64,000 nt of DNA from Opimibacter sp041746735. GTDB taxonomy: Bacteria > Bacteroidota > Bacteroidia > Chitinophagales > Saprospiraceae. The stretch spans positions 67,033 through 131,032 of the forward strand of contig JBGTGP010000017.1 of assembly GCA_041746735.1 (NCBI GenBank), given 5' to 3'. Below the pieces are notes generated by a model that did not search any database, was not told the origin of the DNA, and saw only the letters and a list, made by a program, of their open reading frames with translations. Within the stretch, counting starts at the first letter, position 1; every line of letters starts with the position of its first letter. The translations under genes and the position numbers were made by a program. This document shows positions 34,950-44,523 of this stretch, one piece after another.

Positions 34950-36009
34950 CCCTGAAAAGGATTTCAAGTTGTACCTCAAATATAGCGGAGGTCCCTGTGA
35001 TCTGCAGACGATGTCGATCCGGATAGAGCAGGGTGAGCCTTTGCCGGATATTGTCTAAGCCCAGTCCACCGGGATGTGTTGCTGTATCTCGCCCGGTTTT
35101 TATGCTATTGCTGATATGAAATTTCAATTTATGGTCAGTCGCCTCCAAATAGATCCGGATATGAAAGAGCTGATCCTGACCCGGGCCCCCATGTTTGAAA
35201 CAGTTTTCCGCAAAGGGGAGAAGAATTAATGGGGCGACGCTGATATTGTCAGACCGAAGGTGGAGTTCCGATTCTATCATCAGGTGTTCGCCATATCTCA
35301 GTTTTTCAAGCGCGATGTAATTTTCGAGCAATTGTACTTCTTTTGATAAAACAACCTTTTCTTTATTGGCATGGTAGAGTAAATATTCCAGTAGTTCAGT
35401 GAGTTTTAGTATACTGTCTGCAGTCTGATCCGATTTCAGTAGCGCCAGGCTATAGATATTGTTGAGGGAATTGAAGAGAAAATGGGGATGTAATTGTCCT
35501 TTTAATAATTGAATCTCGGCTTCGGCCCGGGCCTTGATCAGTTGCTCATTCTGTTTTTGTTTTCGTCTGTAATCGGCCAGAATGGACACACAGACACCGA
35601 GAGCGATGATGGCATAGTCGCGGATTATATTTTTCAGCAACTTGGAAACCGGTATTTTAAAGTATTCACCACTTTGCATATAGTTAATGCCTTCAGCCCA
35701 CTTGATGCGGGCAAAAAAAGTAAACACCCCGACGCCGATGATCCAGAGGAGAAAGGTGGTCCAGCGCTCGGTTTTTAAGTACCGGGGTACCACATACCAG
35801 GCAATAAAGTAGGTCGGTACCATTATCGTCGGCAAGGTGAGTAAGGTGGAGTGAAGAAAGCGCAGGTTGCGCCCAGGTTGCATATGCAGGAGATTGGCAA
35901 AATACTCTGAGGCCACATAGAGAGCCCAGAATAGCACATGTATGGCTATACCCTGTACGCTTTGTCCTGTAGATTTTTTTGGCATCCGATCGAAGATTTC
36001 TTCCGTCAA
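34936..36009 (-). CDS. LytS-type sensor histidine kinase
   Basis: A 357-residue kinase with four membrane helices in the first 150 residues, phospho-acceptor histidine in LHPHFLFNSLNNIYSLALL, N-box PFAENCFKHGG and G-box GLGLDNIRQRL, all intact. Its partner is the overlapping LytTR regulator. An alternative start at 35985 would remove eight residues. A pair of 21-bp-spaced repeats lies just upstream. Confidence 0.9.
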   Translation of the reverse strand: MTEEIFDRMPKKSTGQSVQGIAIHVLFWALYVASEYFANLLHMQPGRNLRFLHSTLLTLPTIMVPTYFIAWYVVPRYLKTERWTTFLLWIIGVGVFTFFARIKWAEGINYMQSGEYFKIPVSKLLKNIIRDYAIIALGVCVSILADYRRKQKQNEQLIKARAEAEIQLLKGQLHPHFLFNSLNNIYSLALLKSDQTADSILKLTELLEYLLYHANKEKVVLSKEVQLLENYIALEKLRYGEHLMIESELHLRSDNISVAPLILLPFAENCFKHGGPGQDQLFHIRIYLEATDHKLKFHISNSIKTGRDTATHPGGLGLDNIRQRLTLLYPDRHRLQITGTSAIFEVQLEILFRDGEL

Positions 36010-36047
36010 GTTTCAGGTGTAGTGCGTTCCCGGCGAGTGGAAAGCGA

Positions 36048-36077
36048 TCAACTCCTGTTTTTCGTAGAGCAACTCCC
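36048..36077. promoter_or_regulatory. 21-bp-spaced direct repeat between LytS and the GldM-C-like gene
   Basis: CAACTCC occurs at 36049 and again at 36070, exactly 21 bases apart. On the kinase strand the units read AGGAGTTGATC and GGGAGTTGCTC, which partly match the LytTR consensus (7 and 6 of 9). They lie 40-70 bases before the kinase start and about 150 before the divergent gene at 36226, so they may control either. Confidence 0.4.
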
Positions 36078-36225
36078 GAATCTACATCCTTTTTTGACAA
36101 GGGGGTTTGAGTCGTCGTTGCTATCCCGAATGAAGTCATTGGTCTACTTTCAGGATTCCAGACATTCAGACAGTATAGTTTTAAACCTGATAACCATATT
36201 TCTTTTCATCTTAAATGCAACTGTT

Positions 36226-36654
36226 ATGAAAAATTTATTTTTGATGCTGATGGTGCTGGGGCTGACCAGTTCGTTTCAAATGGGTCCGTACTCCAATTGG
36301 CAAGTGGCCGAAATGGATGCGTCTCTCATGGTCAAACCCGTTGGAGGGGCCTACCTGGTTTTTGCCGGTAAGTACGGTGGTGATATTACCAGAAAGGAAA
36401 TGGAGAGCCACACCCTTTTGAGTGTGGATGGTTGTGCTCATGGGTCCAGGATATTTAAGTACACACTCCATGTGAAAAAAGAAGGCAAGACGTATACCTA
36501 TCAGGCTACGTCAAATGAATTGACCACTGAGATGCAGCAACAGTTTAAGCGCCTGGTTAAAGGGGATACATTCGAGTTTAGCGGGATCAAAGCCTATCTG
36601 CCAAATGGCAAAGATGTAGTGGATGTAAATGCCGAGCGATTTAATGTGATCTAA
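36226..36654 (+). CDS. Secreted protein resembling the GldM C-terminal domain
   Basis: A 142-residue protein with a signal peptide (LFLMLMVLGLTSSFQ) and one domain whose end (YQATSNELTTEMQQQFKRLV, then GDTFEFSGIKAYLPNGK) resembles the C-terminal beta domains of GldM, a periplasmic part of the gliding/T9SS motor. In GldM the pattern is residues after a strand, TPEM, a helix, GD, and a final strand with PDGK. Here the domain stands alone without the GldM membrane helix, so a structural relationship is inferred and a role in secretion is speculative. The ATG at 36226 is chosen to begin the signal peptide. Confidence 0.6.
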   Translation: MKNLFLMLMVLGLTSSFQMGPYSNWQVAEMDASLMVKPVGGAYLVFAGKYGGDITRKEMESHTLLSVDGCAHGSRIFKYTLHVKKEGKTYTYQATSNELTTEMQQQFKRLVKGDTFEFSGIKAYLPNGKDVVDVNAERFNVI

Positions 36655-36663
36655 CTTATCTGC

Positions 36664-36695
36664 AGGGCGCAGGATAGGCCTGTGCCCTCTGATTT
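36664..36695. terminator. Stem-loop between convergent genes
   Basis: AGGGCGCAGG (36664-36673) pairs with CCTGTGCCCT (36679-36688), ten pairs with one G-T, and a five-base loop. It lies between the stops of the GldM-C-like gene and the giant T9SS gene and is followed by a moderate T-rich stretch on the plus strand. Confidence 0.55.
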
Positions 36696-36708
36696 TACTC
36701 GCCCCGGA

Positions 36709-39700
36709 TCAAATCTTGACCACTCTTTTTACCCGTTTTCCACTTTTGTTTTCTAATTGGATAAAATAGACTCCGGATAAAAAATGCTCTACCTGAATAA
36801 GTTTTTTTCCGCTCAGTTTTTCTACATACACGGTCTGTCCACTGTGGTTCATGATGCTCAACAAAAATAATCCTTCAATTTCAGGAACTTCGATCAGGAG
36901 TTCAGTAGATGCCGGATTGGGTATGGCCCGAAAGGTCCAATCCGGGCGTATGTGGTCGACCGCCGAAATCACAAGTTGGATGGTATTGGAAGGTTCTGAT
37001 ACACATTCTTCAAGCGTCACGATGACATAATACGTACCGTTTTCCGTAGCTATAAACTCCGGCTCCGTCGCACCTTCAATAGGGCCATGTTCGTTATACC
37101 ATTGATTTCCTGCCGGAGCATCAGAAATCAATATGTGATCTATGGCTACGATCACAGGTTTCACTGGCTTTTCCAAAACTAATATATCCAGTGAGGATGG
37201 GCCACCTGAACATCCAGCATTGCGACCGGATACAGAAATAGTACCGGAAAGCGCCGCATCTCCGAACGTAACCTCAATGATACGATCTGTCCCTGAGCCG
37301 GTAGCACCCGGAGGTAATGTCCATTCATAGGATTCAGCATATTGAATTTCATCAATGGTATATAGGATCGGATCTCCATCCTGACAAAGGATAGTATCAC
37401 CCATGATCAAACCCGCATCTGCCGGTCTGTCAATGACTTCTACAACGGATACATTACTGTATACAGATGGAAAGGTGGGTTGATTTATTTCTGCCCTGTA
37501 CTGCATTCCGGCGAGTAGTGGCGGGGTGGTGTAGACAGGTGTATTCATTCCGGCCCCTGTTGTCGCTTTGGCCCAGTTGTCCATACCTATTTCAGATGAC
37601 TGCCATTGAATATGACCACTGTGCCCCGACAGCGTCAGGGTTGTGTTGTCGTCTATACATACCGGTGAGGAGGAAGATGTTATTCCGGGTGCTGGCGGTG
37701 TCGGGGCCAGTTCTGCTCCGATCATCAACCGATGTCCGGAATAAAAAGGGGAGAGTCCTGATCCATCAATCGACGAGCGATAGAATGTTTCTGGGCGCTG
37801 GGGATCTTCCACCTGAACGCCTGGCATATAGTATTCCTGATCTGACGAGGTGACTGATAAACCGGCATAAAAGTTGGATTCCATCACCAGAAGTGGAATG
37901 GAGAAATTAAAGGTAATCCAGGTACCCAGGTCAGCAGGTTGAATGACGTACAGTTCGGATTGTGCAGCTATTTCGCCCTGGTCATTCAGCACGACGCCAA
38001 ATACTGTCTGTCCCGTATTGGATTGGTGGTATGGAATAAATGCTTTTACAGCCTTCACCTCAGCTGTTCCTGCGACATGGTAGGACGCGAAATATGTCCA
38101 TTCCTCACCATCAGGTACCAGCAGGCCGATTGCAGGACTTCCCGCATCAGCGTAATTAACGGAATATTCACCCGTTTGCTGAGCCCATTCTTTTTGGTTG
38201 AGTTCAGCGTGATCATCATCTGGTAAGGAGATCTCAAATGTGGCCAGCCCAAGACTATCAGGTCTATACCCGGAAAACGGAACGATAGCACTATGGCCTG
38301 GTGCAAGTGATGTAATAAATATGGTTTTGTCTTGGGTATTGGCACCCCCAATCCGAAGTGAAACAGGAATATCCGACATGGTATCCTTTCCGACGTTGAT
38401 GATTTGAACCGAGACAGTTTGAGGAGAGGAGTAATACACTGAAGCTTCTCCGAGAGCATAAATTTCGCCTACACTCAAATCCCGCTTGTACAAGGGGACA
38501 AATCGCAACGTTCTGCCCTCATCCGGTGCGGGACTTTCAGGTGGGCTCGAATAGTTGATGCCTTCAGCATAAAAAAAACTGGTATTGGCAAACCGGACCT
38601 GATCCCAGGACTCCAGTGCCCCTTTATTTAATAACAGCAATTGATCTGCTTGTCTGCCTGAGCCCTTTATCCCACATGCGGCTGTTCTGAAATCATCCAT
38701 ATGACCGGAGGGTGTCCAGTCACCATAGACAAACTCAATGATATTGGATGTTTCATACAGTTTGATCTGAAATTCCATCCGGGTGTAATGGGGCAATGGA
38801 TCTGATGTAGCTTCTGTTACATTCCGAAACTGAATGGTGCATACTCTGTAAGGTGAGCTGCCGGAGGTATACACTCGATATTCGGTGGAGCCTTCTTCGC
38901 CAGTCAGATCAAGGTTGAGTGGACTCAGGATATTGACATCCTGAGGATGATTGTTATTAAAAGGTCCTCCCTGTTTTGACCGGGGTCCATCAAAAAACAA
39001 GGCGGCTGCAGAAGGAGGTGTGCTACCCAGTTTGACAAATCCATTGGTATTGAGTACAAATTGATGAAAGAACTCGCATTCAAATTCAAATTCAAATCCG
39101 ATGTCCTGTGGCCCGGAATTAGCATTGTCCCATTCAGACGTAGGAATGACGGTTCCTTCAGCTTCCAATCGAACATAATCGCCGGGAATATTCCGAACGT
39201 TGTGTGCAAAATAATGCAAAGGTCCGCAGGGGTCAGGAGCATAGATGAAGAGGGAATAGTCCTCAACTTCACCCCAACTTGCATTGCCGCATGGCAAATT
39301 GTTAGATCCGTTTTCTGTGTCGTTCAAACGGATGCGCATACGGGTTAATCCGGTTTTTGCACCGGGTGGAGGCGCAAATGATGTAGTATAACTGGCACTT
39401 CCAAGCACTCCGGAGGAGAAAACTTTTTCACTTGCGTCATCAAAATTACCGTCTTTGTTCCAGTCCACCCAAATAAGAAGTTCATCGGAAAAATATGGCG
39501 ACTCTATTGTCACGGTGATGTCCTGACTGACCCCAATCTGCATATCAATTACCGAAGACGAAAAATCCTGATATCCACCTGTACCTTTTCCGGACAGTTG
39601 AATCACTTCGCCCATAGCCACTCCTGCAATATATTCCCAGTCCGGTTCTATTGAACCCGCCTGACAATATTCAATGCCAATGGTTCTGTTCCCTGTGGGA

Positions 39701-42423
39701 TTGGTAGCAGTAAGTGTTCTCACGGAGTCGATTACAACGGACAGGCATTGGGCATCTAGTAAATTGTCGGTTGTTGCATCAACAGATATATCATAGGTTA
39801 GCCAGAAATGATTTTTTCCCGGCAAAAGTGATTGTGTTCCTGTTATGATAAATTCGCCATCAGGCGCGGCAATGGTATTGCCAAACTGGATACCGGCGGA
39901 AAACTGGCTGTTCGTCCCGGTATAGAAGAGTTTGGCTGCCGTGATATCCATCCCCGGGTGGGTAGAGCCTTCGGTGCTAAAGGTAAAAGACGAAACTTCC
40001 AACGGGAAAAGATTTCCATTGGTTACGATTTCCACTTTAATGATTTCCTGATCTGTCTGATCAGGCGCGACCTTACTCCAGTTGTTCTGGACGGTATTGG
40101 CAGATATAAAAACCATAGGTGCCGGTATGTACTCAATTGGGGTTTCCCACATCCCGCGACCGTAGGTAGCGGCCCGCAGTTTACTTTTGGATGGATCCGG
40201 AGCGTAATAGATTTCGATTTCGCCAATACGGACATTCGGTAGCCCGCTGGAGTAGGGTCTCCATTCTTCTTCGCCTTTCTTGAAGTATACGCCCAGCTCT
40301 GTACCGGCAAAGAGTTCTATCTCGCCGGTAGCCTGATGATTTTGAACGACAGAATACACCGGGATAGGGGGGAGTCCGTTTGAAATGTTGGTCCAGGATG
40401 CACCTTTATCTTGTGTTTGGTAGACACCAGGATGGGAATAGCTGCTAAAGGCTACCCAAACCGTTGCCGGATCATCATGGCGGATGGCGATGGATTGCAC
40501 ATCAGCATTTCCCACAGGAATGCCGCTGGAAACCGAAGTCCATGTTGTCCCGCCATTCATCGTTTTCCAGACGTTGGATGGGCCTGAGATATACAAGGTC
40601 TGTGGGTCAGAGGGTGCGATGGCCATAGCCCGGATCTTACCACCCACATTCAGGGATGAAATGACGTCCCAGTCATTCCCCCGGTTTACAGTCTTCCACA
40701 CTTCTGAATACCCTGCGTAAAGGATTTGAGGATTTTGCGGGTCGATGATAAAAGGTGTAATCCAGGCACCATCAGAAGCTGGTGAAATGTTTTGCGCATT
40801 TTGCCAGTGATTGAGTGTGCGGTCAATCGCACCGAAGTACAAGGTGCTATACTGAATGTTGACATTGGTATAATCGATCAGACACTCCATACCATCACCA
40901 CCACGTACATCATGCCACACTTCACCGGAAAGAAGTTTAGTGCCATTATCCTGAAGTCCGGTAATAATATCCCCAGGATCCGTCTGCGATACACTCAACC
41001 GGTACATCTGACTGATTTCAATCCCATTCGTCCTGTCTGTCCAGTTGCTGCCATTATTCGTGGAAACATATATGCCTCCATCATTGCATTCAAACAGATC
41101 TCCATTCTTACGAAAGACCAGATTGTGTTTGTCGGCATGCACGGCCTGTACACCATCGCCCCACCAGTGATTGACGATACTCCACGTGAGACCACCGTCG
41201 GTAGAACGCCAGGTATTGACACCACCGACCAATACCACATCAGCATTGATGGGTGAAGCAGCCATAGCCAGGTCGTACCATCCTTGTCCGCCTGTACCAG
41301 CACCACTGGATTCCCATCCCAGCATATTTTTACTGGCCCCGCTAAATACCTGTGTGAAGGAAACTCCGCTATTCTCAGATTTGTAGATGCCGAGTAGACC
41401 GCTTTCCCCATTTGACATCACCGCATAGACCCGGTCGGGTTGCTCAGGCGAGACCGCCAGTTCTACACGATGGCCATCGGGATCACTGAAAGCAGGACTG
41501 AAGGTTATGCCATCGGTAGAGCGGTGTATTCTGCCATTTTTTGTTGCGCCGTAAATCATATTGGAATTACCGGGATGAAATTCCATATCAATAAATTCTG
41601 TAGTCGTGAGCCGGGTATTCCACGTAGTTCCACCATCGGTGGTTTTGTATACCCCCACCGTTGTTGCTGCGATCAGCACTTCAGGTTGGTTAGGGTCCAT
41701 CAGGAGGCGGTTGGTCATGCGGCCCTCATAAATCGTATAGGTAAGTCCAGTCGCATTCCAGGTCAGACCGCCGTCTGTGGATTTGAGGACTCCGATGCTC
41801 CGGTTGTCCCAACCATCGCGATCCCCGGTGGCGATATAAATCGTGCGGGAGCTTTCATAATCAGGGGCTATGGCAATATCACTGACCGCCAGAACACCAT
41901 TGTTGTCCGTCAGGCAGGTCCAACTTGCTCCATGATCGGTCGTGACCCACAGGCCTCCTGCAGCCGCGCCCACCCACCAGATATTGAGATCAGTAGGATG
42001 AAATGCCACACAATTTAATCGCCCGATACCGGCGTATCCACTGAACGAACTGCGTGGACCTAATGCACTCCAGTTGCCCGTACTACCGGGTGATCTTTGG
42101 GGTCGGGTACTTTCATATTCTTCCCGAAGGGTCAGCGCGGATTTTTTAGGAAATGCGCCGGTTTGCTTTTCGATACGGCTTTCCAATTCATATTCCCAAC
42201 GTTTGAACTGTTTCCAGCCTGAAGCTTTTTTGGTCACCCCATTTTCAGTATAGGTTCCTCTTTGGACATTAAAAGGGGCCCAATAGGTTTCAAAGGCTTG
42301 TTGATAATCATAGAGGGTCAATTCTTCTTGCGGAATATGGGCCGGAAGATGACGAAGCCAGGGTTGGCCATAGGTAGTGGAACAGAAAAGGAAGATCCAG
42401 ACTGTCAGGGAGACAAACTTCAT
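36709..42423 (-). CDS. Giant T9SS-secreted multidomain protein (BNR/sortilin-like, GEVED, CARDB)
   Basis: A 1904-residue surface or secreted protein. A signal peptide is followed by a beta-propeller region (about 130-790) with repeated BNR/Asp-box motifs such as STDGGLTW and TTDGGTTW. Then come a beta domain (about 800-930), a GEVED domain (about 935-1065, ending WGEVEDYSLFI), a lectin-like stretch, a CARDB-like domain (about 1320-1420), Ig/PKD-like modules (about 1580-1750), and a C-terminal type IX sorting domain (about 1830-1904: PNPASTELLIEV, GVYFIQLENKSGK). The cargo probably binds glycans or protein at the cell surface. It follows thrS on the same strand with 120 bases between them. Confidence 0.9.
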   Translation of the reverse strand: MKFVSLTVWIFLFCSTTYGQPWLRHLPAHIPQEELTLYDYQQAFETYWAPFNVQRGTYTENGVTKKASGWKQFKRWEYELESRIEKQTGAFPKKSALTLREEYESTRPQRSPGSTGNWSALGPRSSFSGYAGIGRLNCVAFHPTDLNIWWVGAAAGGLWVTTDHGASWTCLTDNNGVLAVSDIAIAPDYESSRTIYIATGDRDGWDNRSIGVLKSTDGGLTWNATGLTYTIYEGRMTNRLLMDPNQPEVLIAATTVGVYKTTDGGTTWNTRLTTTEFIDMEFHPGNSNMIYGATKNGRIHRSTDGITFSPAFSDPDGHRVELAVSPEQPDRVYAVMSNGESGLLGIYKSENSGVSFTQVFSGASKNMLGWESSGAGTGGQGWYDLAMAASPINADVVLVGGVNTWRSTDGGLTWSIVNHWWGDGVQAVHADKHNLVFRKNGDLFECNDGGIYVSTNNGSNWTDRTNGIEISQMYRLSVSQTDPGDIITGLQDNGTKLLSGEVWHDVRGGDGMECLIDYTNVNIQYSTLYFGAIDRTLNHWQNAQNISPASDGAWITPFIIDPQNPQILYAGYSEVWKTVNRGNDWDVISSLNVGGKIRAMAIAPSDPQTLYISGPSNVWKTMNGGTTWTSVSSGIPVGNADVQSIAIRHDDPATVWVAFSSYSHPGVYQTQDKGASWTNISNGLPPIPVYSVVQNHQATGEIELFAGTELGVYFKKGEEEWRPYSSGLPNVRIGEIEIYYAPDPSKSKLRAATYGRGMWETPIEYIPAPMVFISANTVQNNWSKVAPDQTDQEIIKVEIVTNGNLFPLEVSSFTFSTEGSTHPGMDITAAKLFYTGTNSQFSAGIQFGNTIAAPDGEFIITGTQSLLPGKNHFWLTYDISVDATTDNLLDAQCLSVVIDSVRTLTATNPTGNRTIGIEYCQAGSIEPDWEYIAGVAMGEVIQLSGKGTGGYQDFSSSVIDMQIGVSQDITVTIESPYFSDELLIWVDWNKDGNFDDASEKVFSSGVLGSASYTTSFAPPPGAKTGLTRMRIRLNDTENGSNNLPCGNASWGEVEDYSLFIYAPDPCGPLHYFAHNVRNIPGDYVRLEAEGTVIPTSEWDNANSGPQDIGFEFEFECEFFHQFVLNTNGFVKLGSTPPSAAALFFDGPRSKQGGPFNNNHPQDVNILSPLNLDLTGEEGSTEYRVYTSGSSPYRVCTIQFRNVTEATSDPLPHYTRMEFQIKLYETSNIIEFVYGDWTPSGHMDDFRTAACGIKGSGRQADQLLLLNKGALESWDQVRFANTSFFYAEGINYSSPPESPAPDEGRTLRFVPLYKRDLSVGEIYALGEASVYYSSPQTVSVQIINVGKDTMSDIPVSLRIGGANTQDKTIFITSLAPGHSAIVPFSGYRPDSLGLATFEISLPDDDHAELNQKEWAQQTGEYSVNYADAGSPAIGLLVPDGEEWTYFASYHVAGTAEVKAVKAFIPYHQSNTGQTVFGVVLNDQGEIAAQSELYVIQPADLGTWITFNFSIPLLVMESNFYAGLSVTSSDQEYYMPGVQVEDPQRPETFYRSSIDGSGLSPFYSGHRLMIGAELAPTPPAPGITSSSSPVCIDDNTTLTLSGHSGHIQWQSSEIGMDNWAKATTGAGMNTPVYTTPPLLAGMQYRAEINQPTFPSVYSNVSVVEVIDRPADAGLIMGDTILCQDGDPILYTIDEIQYAESYEWTLPPGATGSGTDRIIEVTFGDAALSGTISVSGRNAGCSGGPSSLDILVLEKPVKPVIVAIDHILISDAPAGNQWYNEHGPIEGATEPEFIATENGTYYVIVTLEECVSEPSNTIQLVISAVDHIRPDWTFRAIPNPASTELLIEVPEIEGLFLLSIMNHSGQTVYVEKLSGKKLIQVEHFLSGVYFIQLENKSGKRVKRVVKI

Positions 42424-42543
42424 AATGTATCCAAATAATTAAGTGGAAAATGAAAGACCTGCCGAAAGGTAGTGAATAGGCATGATTTCCATACCTGTTC
42501 AACCAGGAAGGGTACAGATGAATACGAAAAAGTAAACCAGCGA

Positions 42544-44472
42544 TTAGTTTTTCTCGATTTCTGCATTCATCATAGAGATGAATGCAGCCACATCCAGGGC
42601 ACCTTGGTCCCCTTGCCCCTGCTTGCGTACAGCTACTTTACTTTCCTCCATTTCTTTGTCACCCGCGATCAGCATGAAGGGTACTTTTTTCAACTCTGTG
42701 TCCCGAATCTTGCGACCGATCGTTTCATTCCGGTCGTCGATGTATCCGGATAGTCCTGCAGCTTCAAGTTGGGCCAGCACTTCTTTGCAATAGGCTATAT
42801 GCCCTTCACCGATCGGTAGAAGGGCAAATTGTTCTGGTACTAGCCAGAGTGGAAGCTTGCCTGCTGTGTGTTCGATCAGTATGGAAATAAAACGTTCCAT
42901 ACTGCCGAATGGAGCTCTGTGAATCATCACCGGCCTGTGTGGCTGATTGTCTGCGCCGATGTATTCTAATTGGAATCGCTCCGGCAGATTATAATCTACC
43001 TGGATGGTGCCCAGTTGCCATGAACGGCCTATGGCATCCCGGATCATAAAGTCCAGTTTGGGGCCATAGAAAGCAGCTTCACCCGGCACCTGCTCAGCCT
43101 CAAGCCCTGCTGCGGCCACTGCATCAATAATAGCCTGTTCAGCTTTCTCCCAGTTTTCCGGATTACCAATATATTTTTCAGGTTTTGACAGATCCCGTAG
43201 TGATATCTGGGCCGTAAATTTTTCAAATCCGACACGCGCCAATACCAGTTTGGTGAGATCCAATACATCCAGAAACTCATCCCGCACCTGATCTGGTGTG
43301 CAAAAGATATGTGCATCATCCTGAGTAAAGCCCCGCACTCTGGAAAGGCCATGCAACTCACCGCTTTGTTCGTAACGATATACCGTTCCAAACTCTGCGA
43401 TTCGGAGCGGCAAATCCCGGTATGAGTGGGGCTTGTGTCCATAGATCTCACAATGATGCGGGCAGTTCATCGGCTTGAGTAAAAACTCTTCACCCTCCCG
43501 CGGGGTATGGATGGGTTGAAAACTATCCGTACCATATTTTTCATAATGTCCGGAAGTCACGTAAAGTTCTTTCTTACCTATGTGGGGTGTCATGACCTCC
43601 TGGTAGCCACGCTTAGCTTGTTCCTGACGAAGAAACTGCTGGAGCCGGTTTCTCACGATCGTGCCTTTGGGCAGCCATAATGGGAGACCTGCACCAACTC
43701 GCTCCGAGAATGCAAATAACTCGAGTTCTGCGCCTATTTTGCGGTGATCTCGCTTACGGGCTTCTTCCAGTAATGCGAGGTATTCGGTAAGTTCTTTTTG
43801 CTGTGGAAAGGTGACACCATAAATCCGCGTAAGTTGCTTGCGGGTTTCATCGCCACGCCAATAGGCTCCGGCGATATTGGTGAGCTTGACCGCTTTGATT
43901 TTTTCAGTATTTGGGATATGCGGACCCTTGCACAGATCTGTAAATTGGCCTTGTTGGTAAAAAGTTATATCACCATCTGCAAGGTCTTGCAATAGCTCGA
44001 CTTTGTATTCATCACCTTTTTCACTGAAGAAGGCGATGGCCTCTGCTTTCGACACATTTCGGCGTCGAAAATCATTTTTTTGTCTGGCCAGTTCCAGCAT
44101 TTTAGCCTCGATGGCGGGTAATTCGTCCGGGGACAGGCTCCGGTCTGCCAGATCCACGTCGTAATAAAAACCGGTCTCTACCGGAGGACCAATGCCGAAT
44201 TTGATGCCGGGATAGAGTGATTCAAGTGCCTCGGCCATCAGGTGCGCTGAACTATGCCAGAAGGCATACTTCCCTCCATCGTCATTCCAGGTGAGGAGTT
44301 GTAGCGTTGCATCCGAGGTGATCGGACGGCTTGCGTCCCATATTTCGCTATTCACTTTGGCGGCCAATACATTTCGTGCCAGCCCTTCACTGATGGATCT
44401 GGCGATGTCCATAGAGGAGGTACCCTCAGCATATTCCCGAACGGAGCCGTCGGGCAGCGTAATCTTGATCAT
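42544..44472 (-). CDS. thrS: Threonyl-tRNA synthetase
   Basis: A 642-residue class II synthetase with the full ThrS order: TGS domain (residues 1-60), editing domain with HSSAHLMAEAL, catalytic core with MNCPHHCEIYGHKP carrying the zinc-binding Cys and His residues, the class II motif 2 (FGTVYRYEQSGELHGLSRVRGFTQDDAH), GAFYGPKLDF-like segment (AAFYGPKLDFM), and the C-terminal anticodon domain. It charges tRNA-Thr. No T-box is expected in this phylum and none was seen in the 50 bases upstream. Confidence 0.96.
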   Translation of the reverse strand: MIKITLPDGSVREYAEGTSSMDIARSISEGLARNVLAAKVNSEIWDASRPITSDATLQLLTWNDDGGKYAFWHSSAHLMAEALESLYPGIKFGIGPPVETGFYYDVDLADRSLSPDELPAIEAKMLELARQKNDFRRRNVSKAEAIAFFSEKGDEYKVELLQDLADGDITFYQQGQFTDLCKGPHIPNTEKIKAVKLTNIAGAYWRGDETRKQLTRIYGVTFPQQKELTEYLALLEEARKRDHRKIGAELELFAFSERVGAGLPLWLPKGTIVRNRLQQFLRQEQAKRGYQEVMTPHIGKKELYVTSGHYEKYGTDSFQPIHTPREGEEFLLKPMNCPHHCEIYGHKPHSYRDLPLRIAEFGTVYRYEQSGELHGLSRVRGFTQDDAHIFCTPDQVRDEFLDVLDLTKLVLARVGFEKFTAQISLRDLSKPEKYIGNPENWEKAEQAIIDAVAAAGLEAEQVPGEAAFYGPKLDFMIRDAIGRSWQLGTIQVDYNLPERFQLEYIGADNQPHRPVMIHRAPFGSMERFISILIEHTAGKLPLWLVPEQFALLPIGEGHIAYCKEVLAQLEAAGLSGYIDDRNETIGRKIRDTELKKVPFMLIAGDKEMEESKVAVRKQGQGDQGALDVAAFISMMNAEIEKN

Positions 44473-44523
44473 GGCGCAAAGGTAAAATATTGGGCAGGCT
44501 GTAAGGTATGGGGTCCTGAATTC

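Noticed and set aside
35938..36225. N-terminal extension of the GldM-C-like gene
   Set aside because: It is antisense to the LytS gene; the ATG at 36226 starts a signal peptide.
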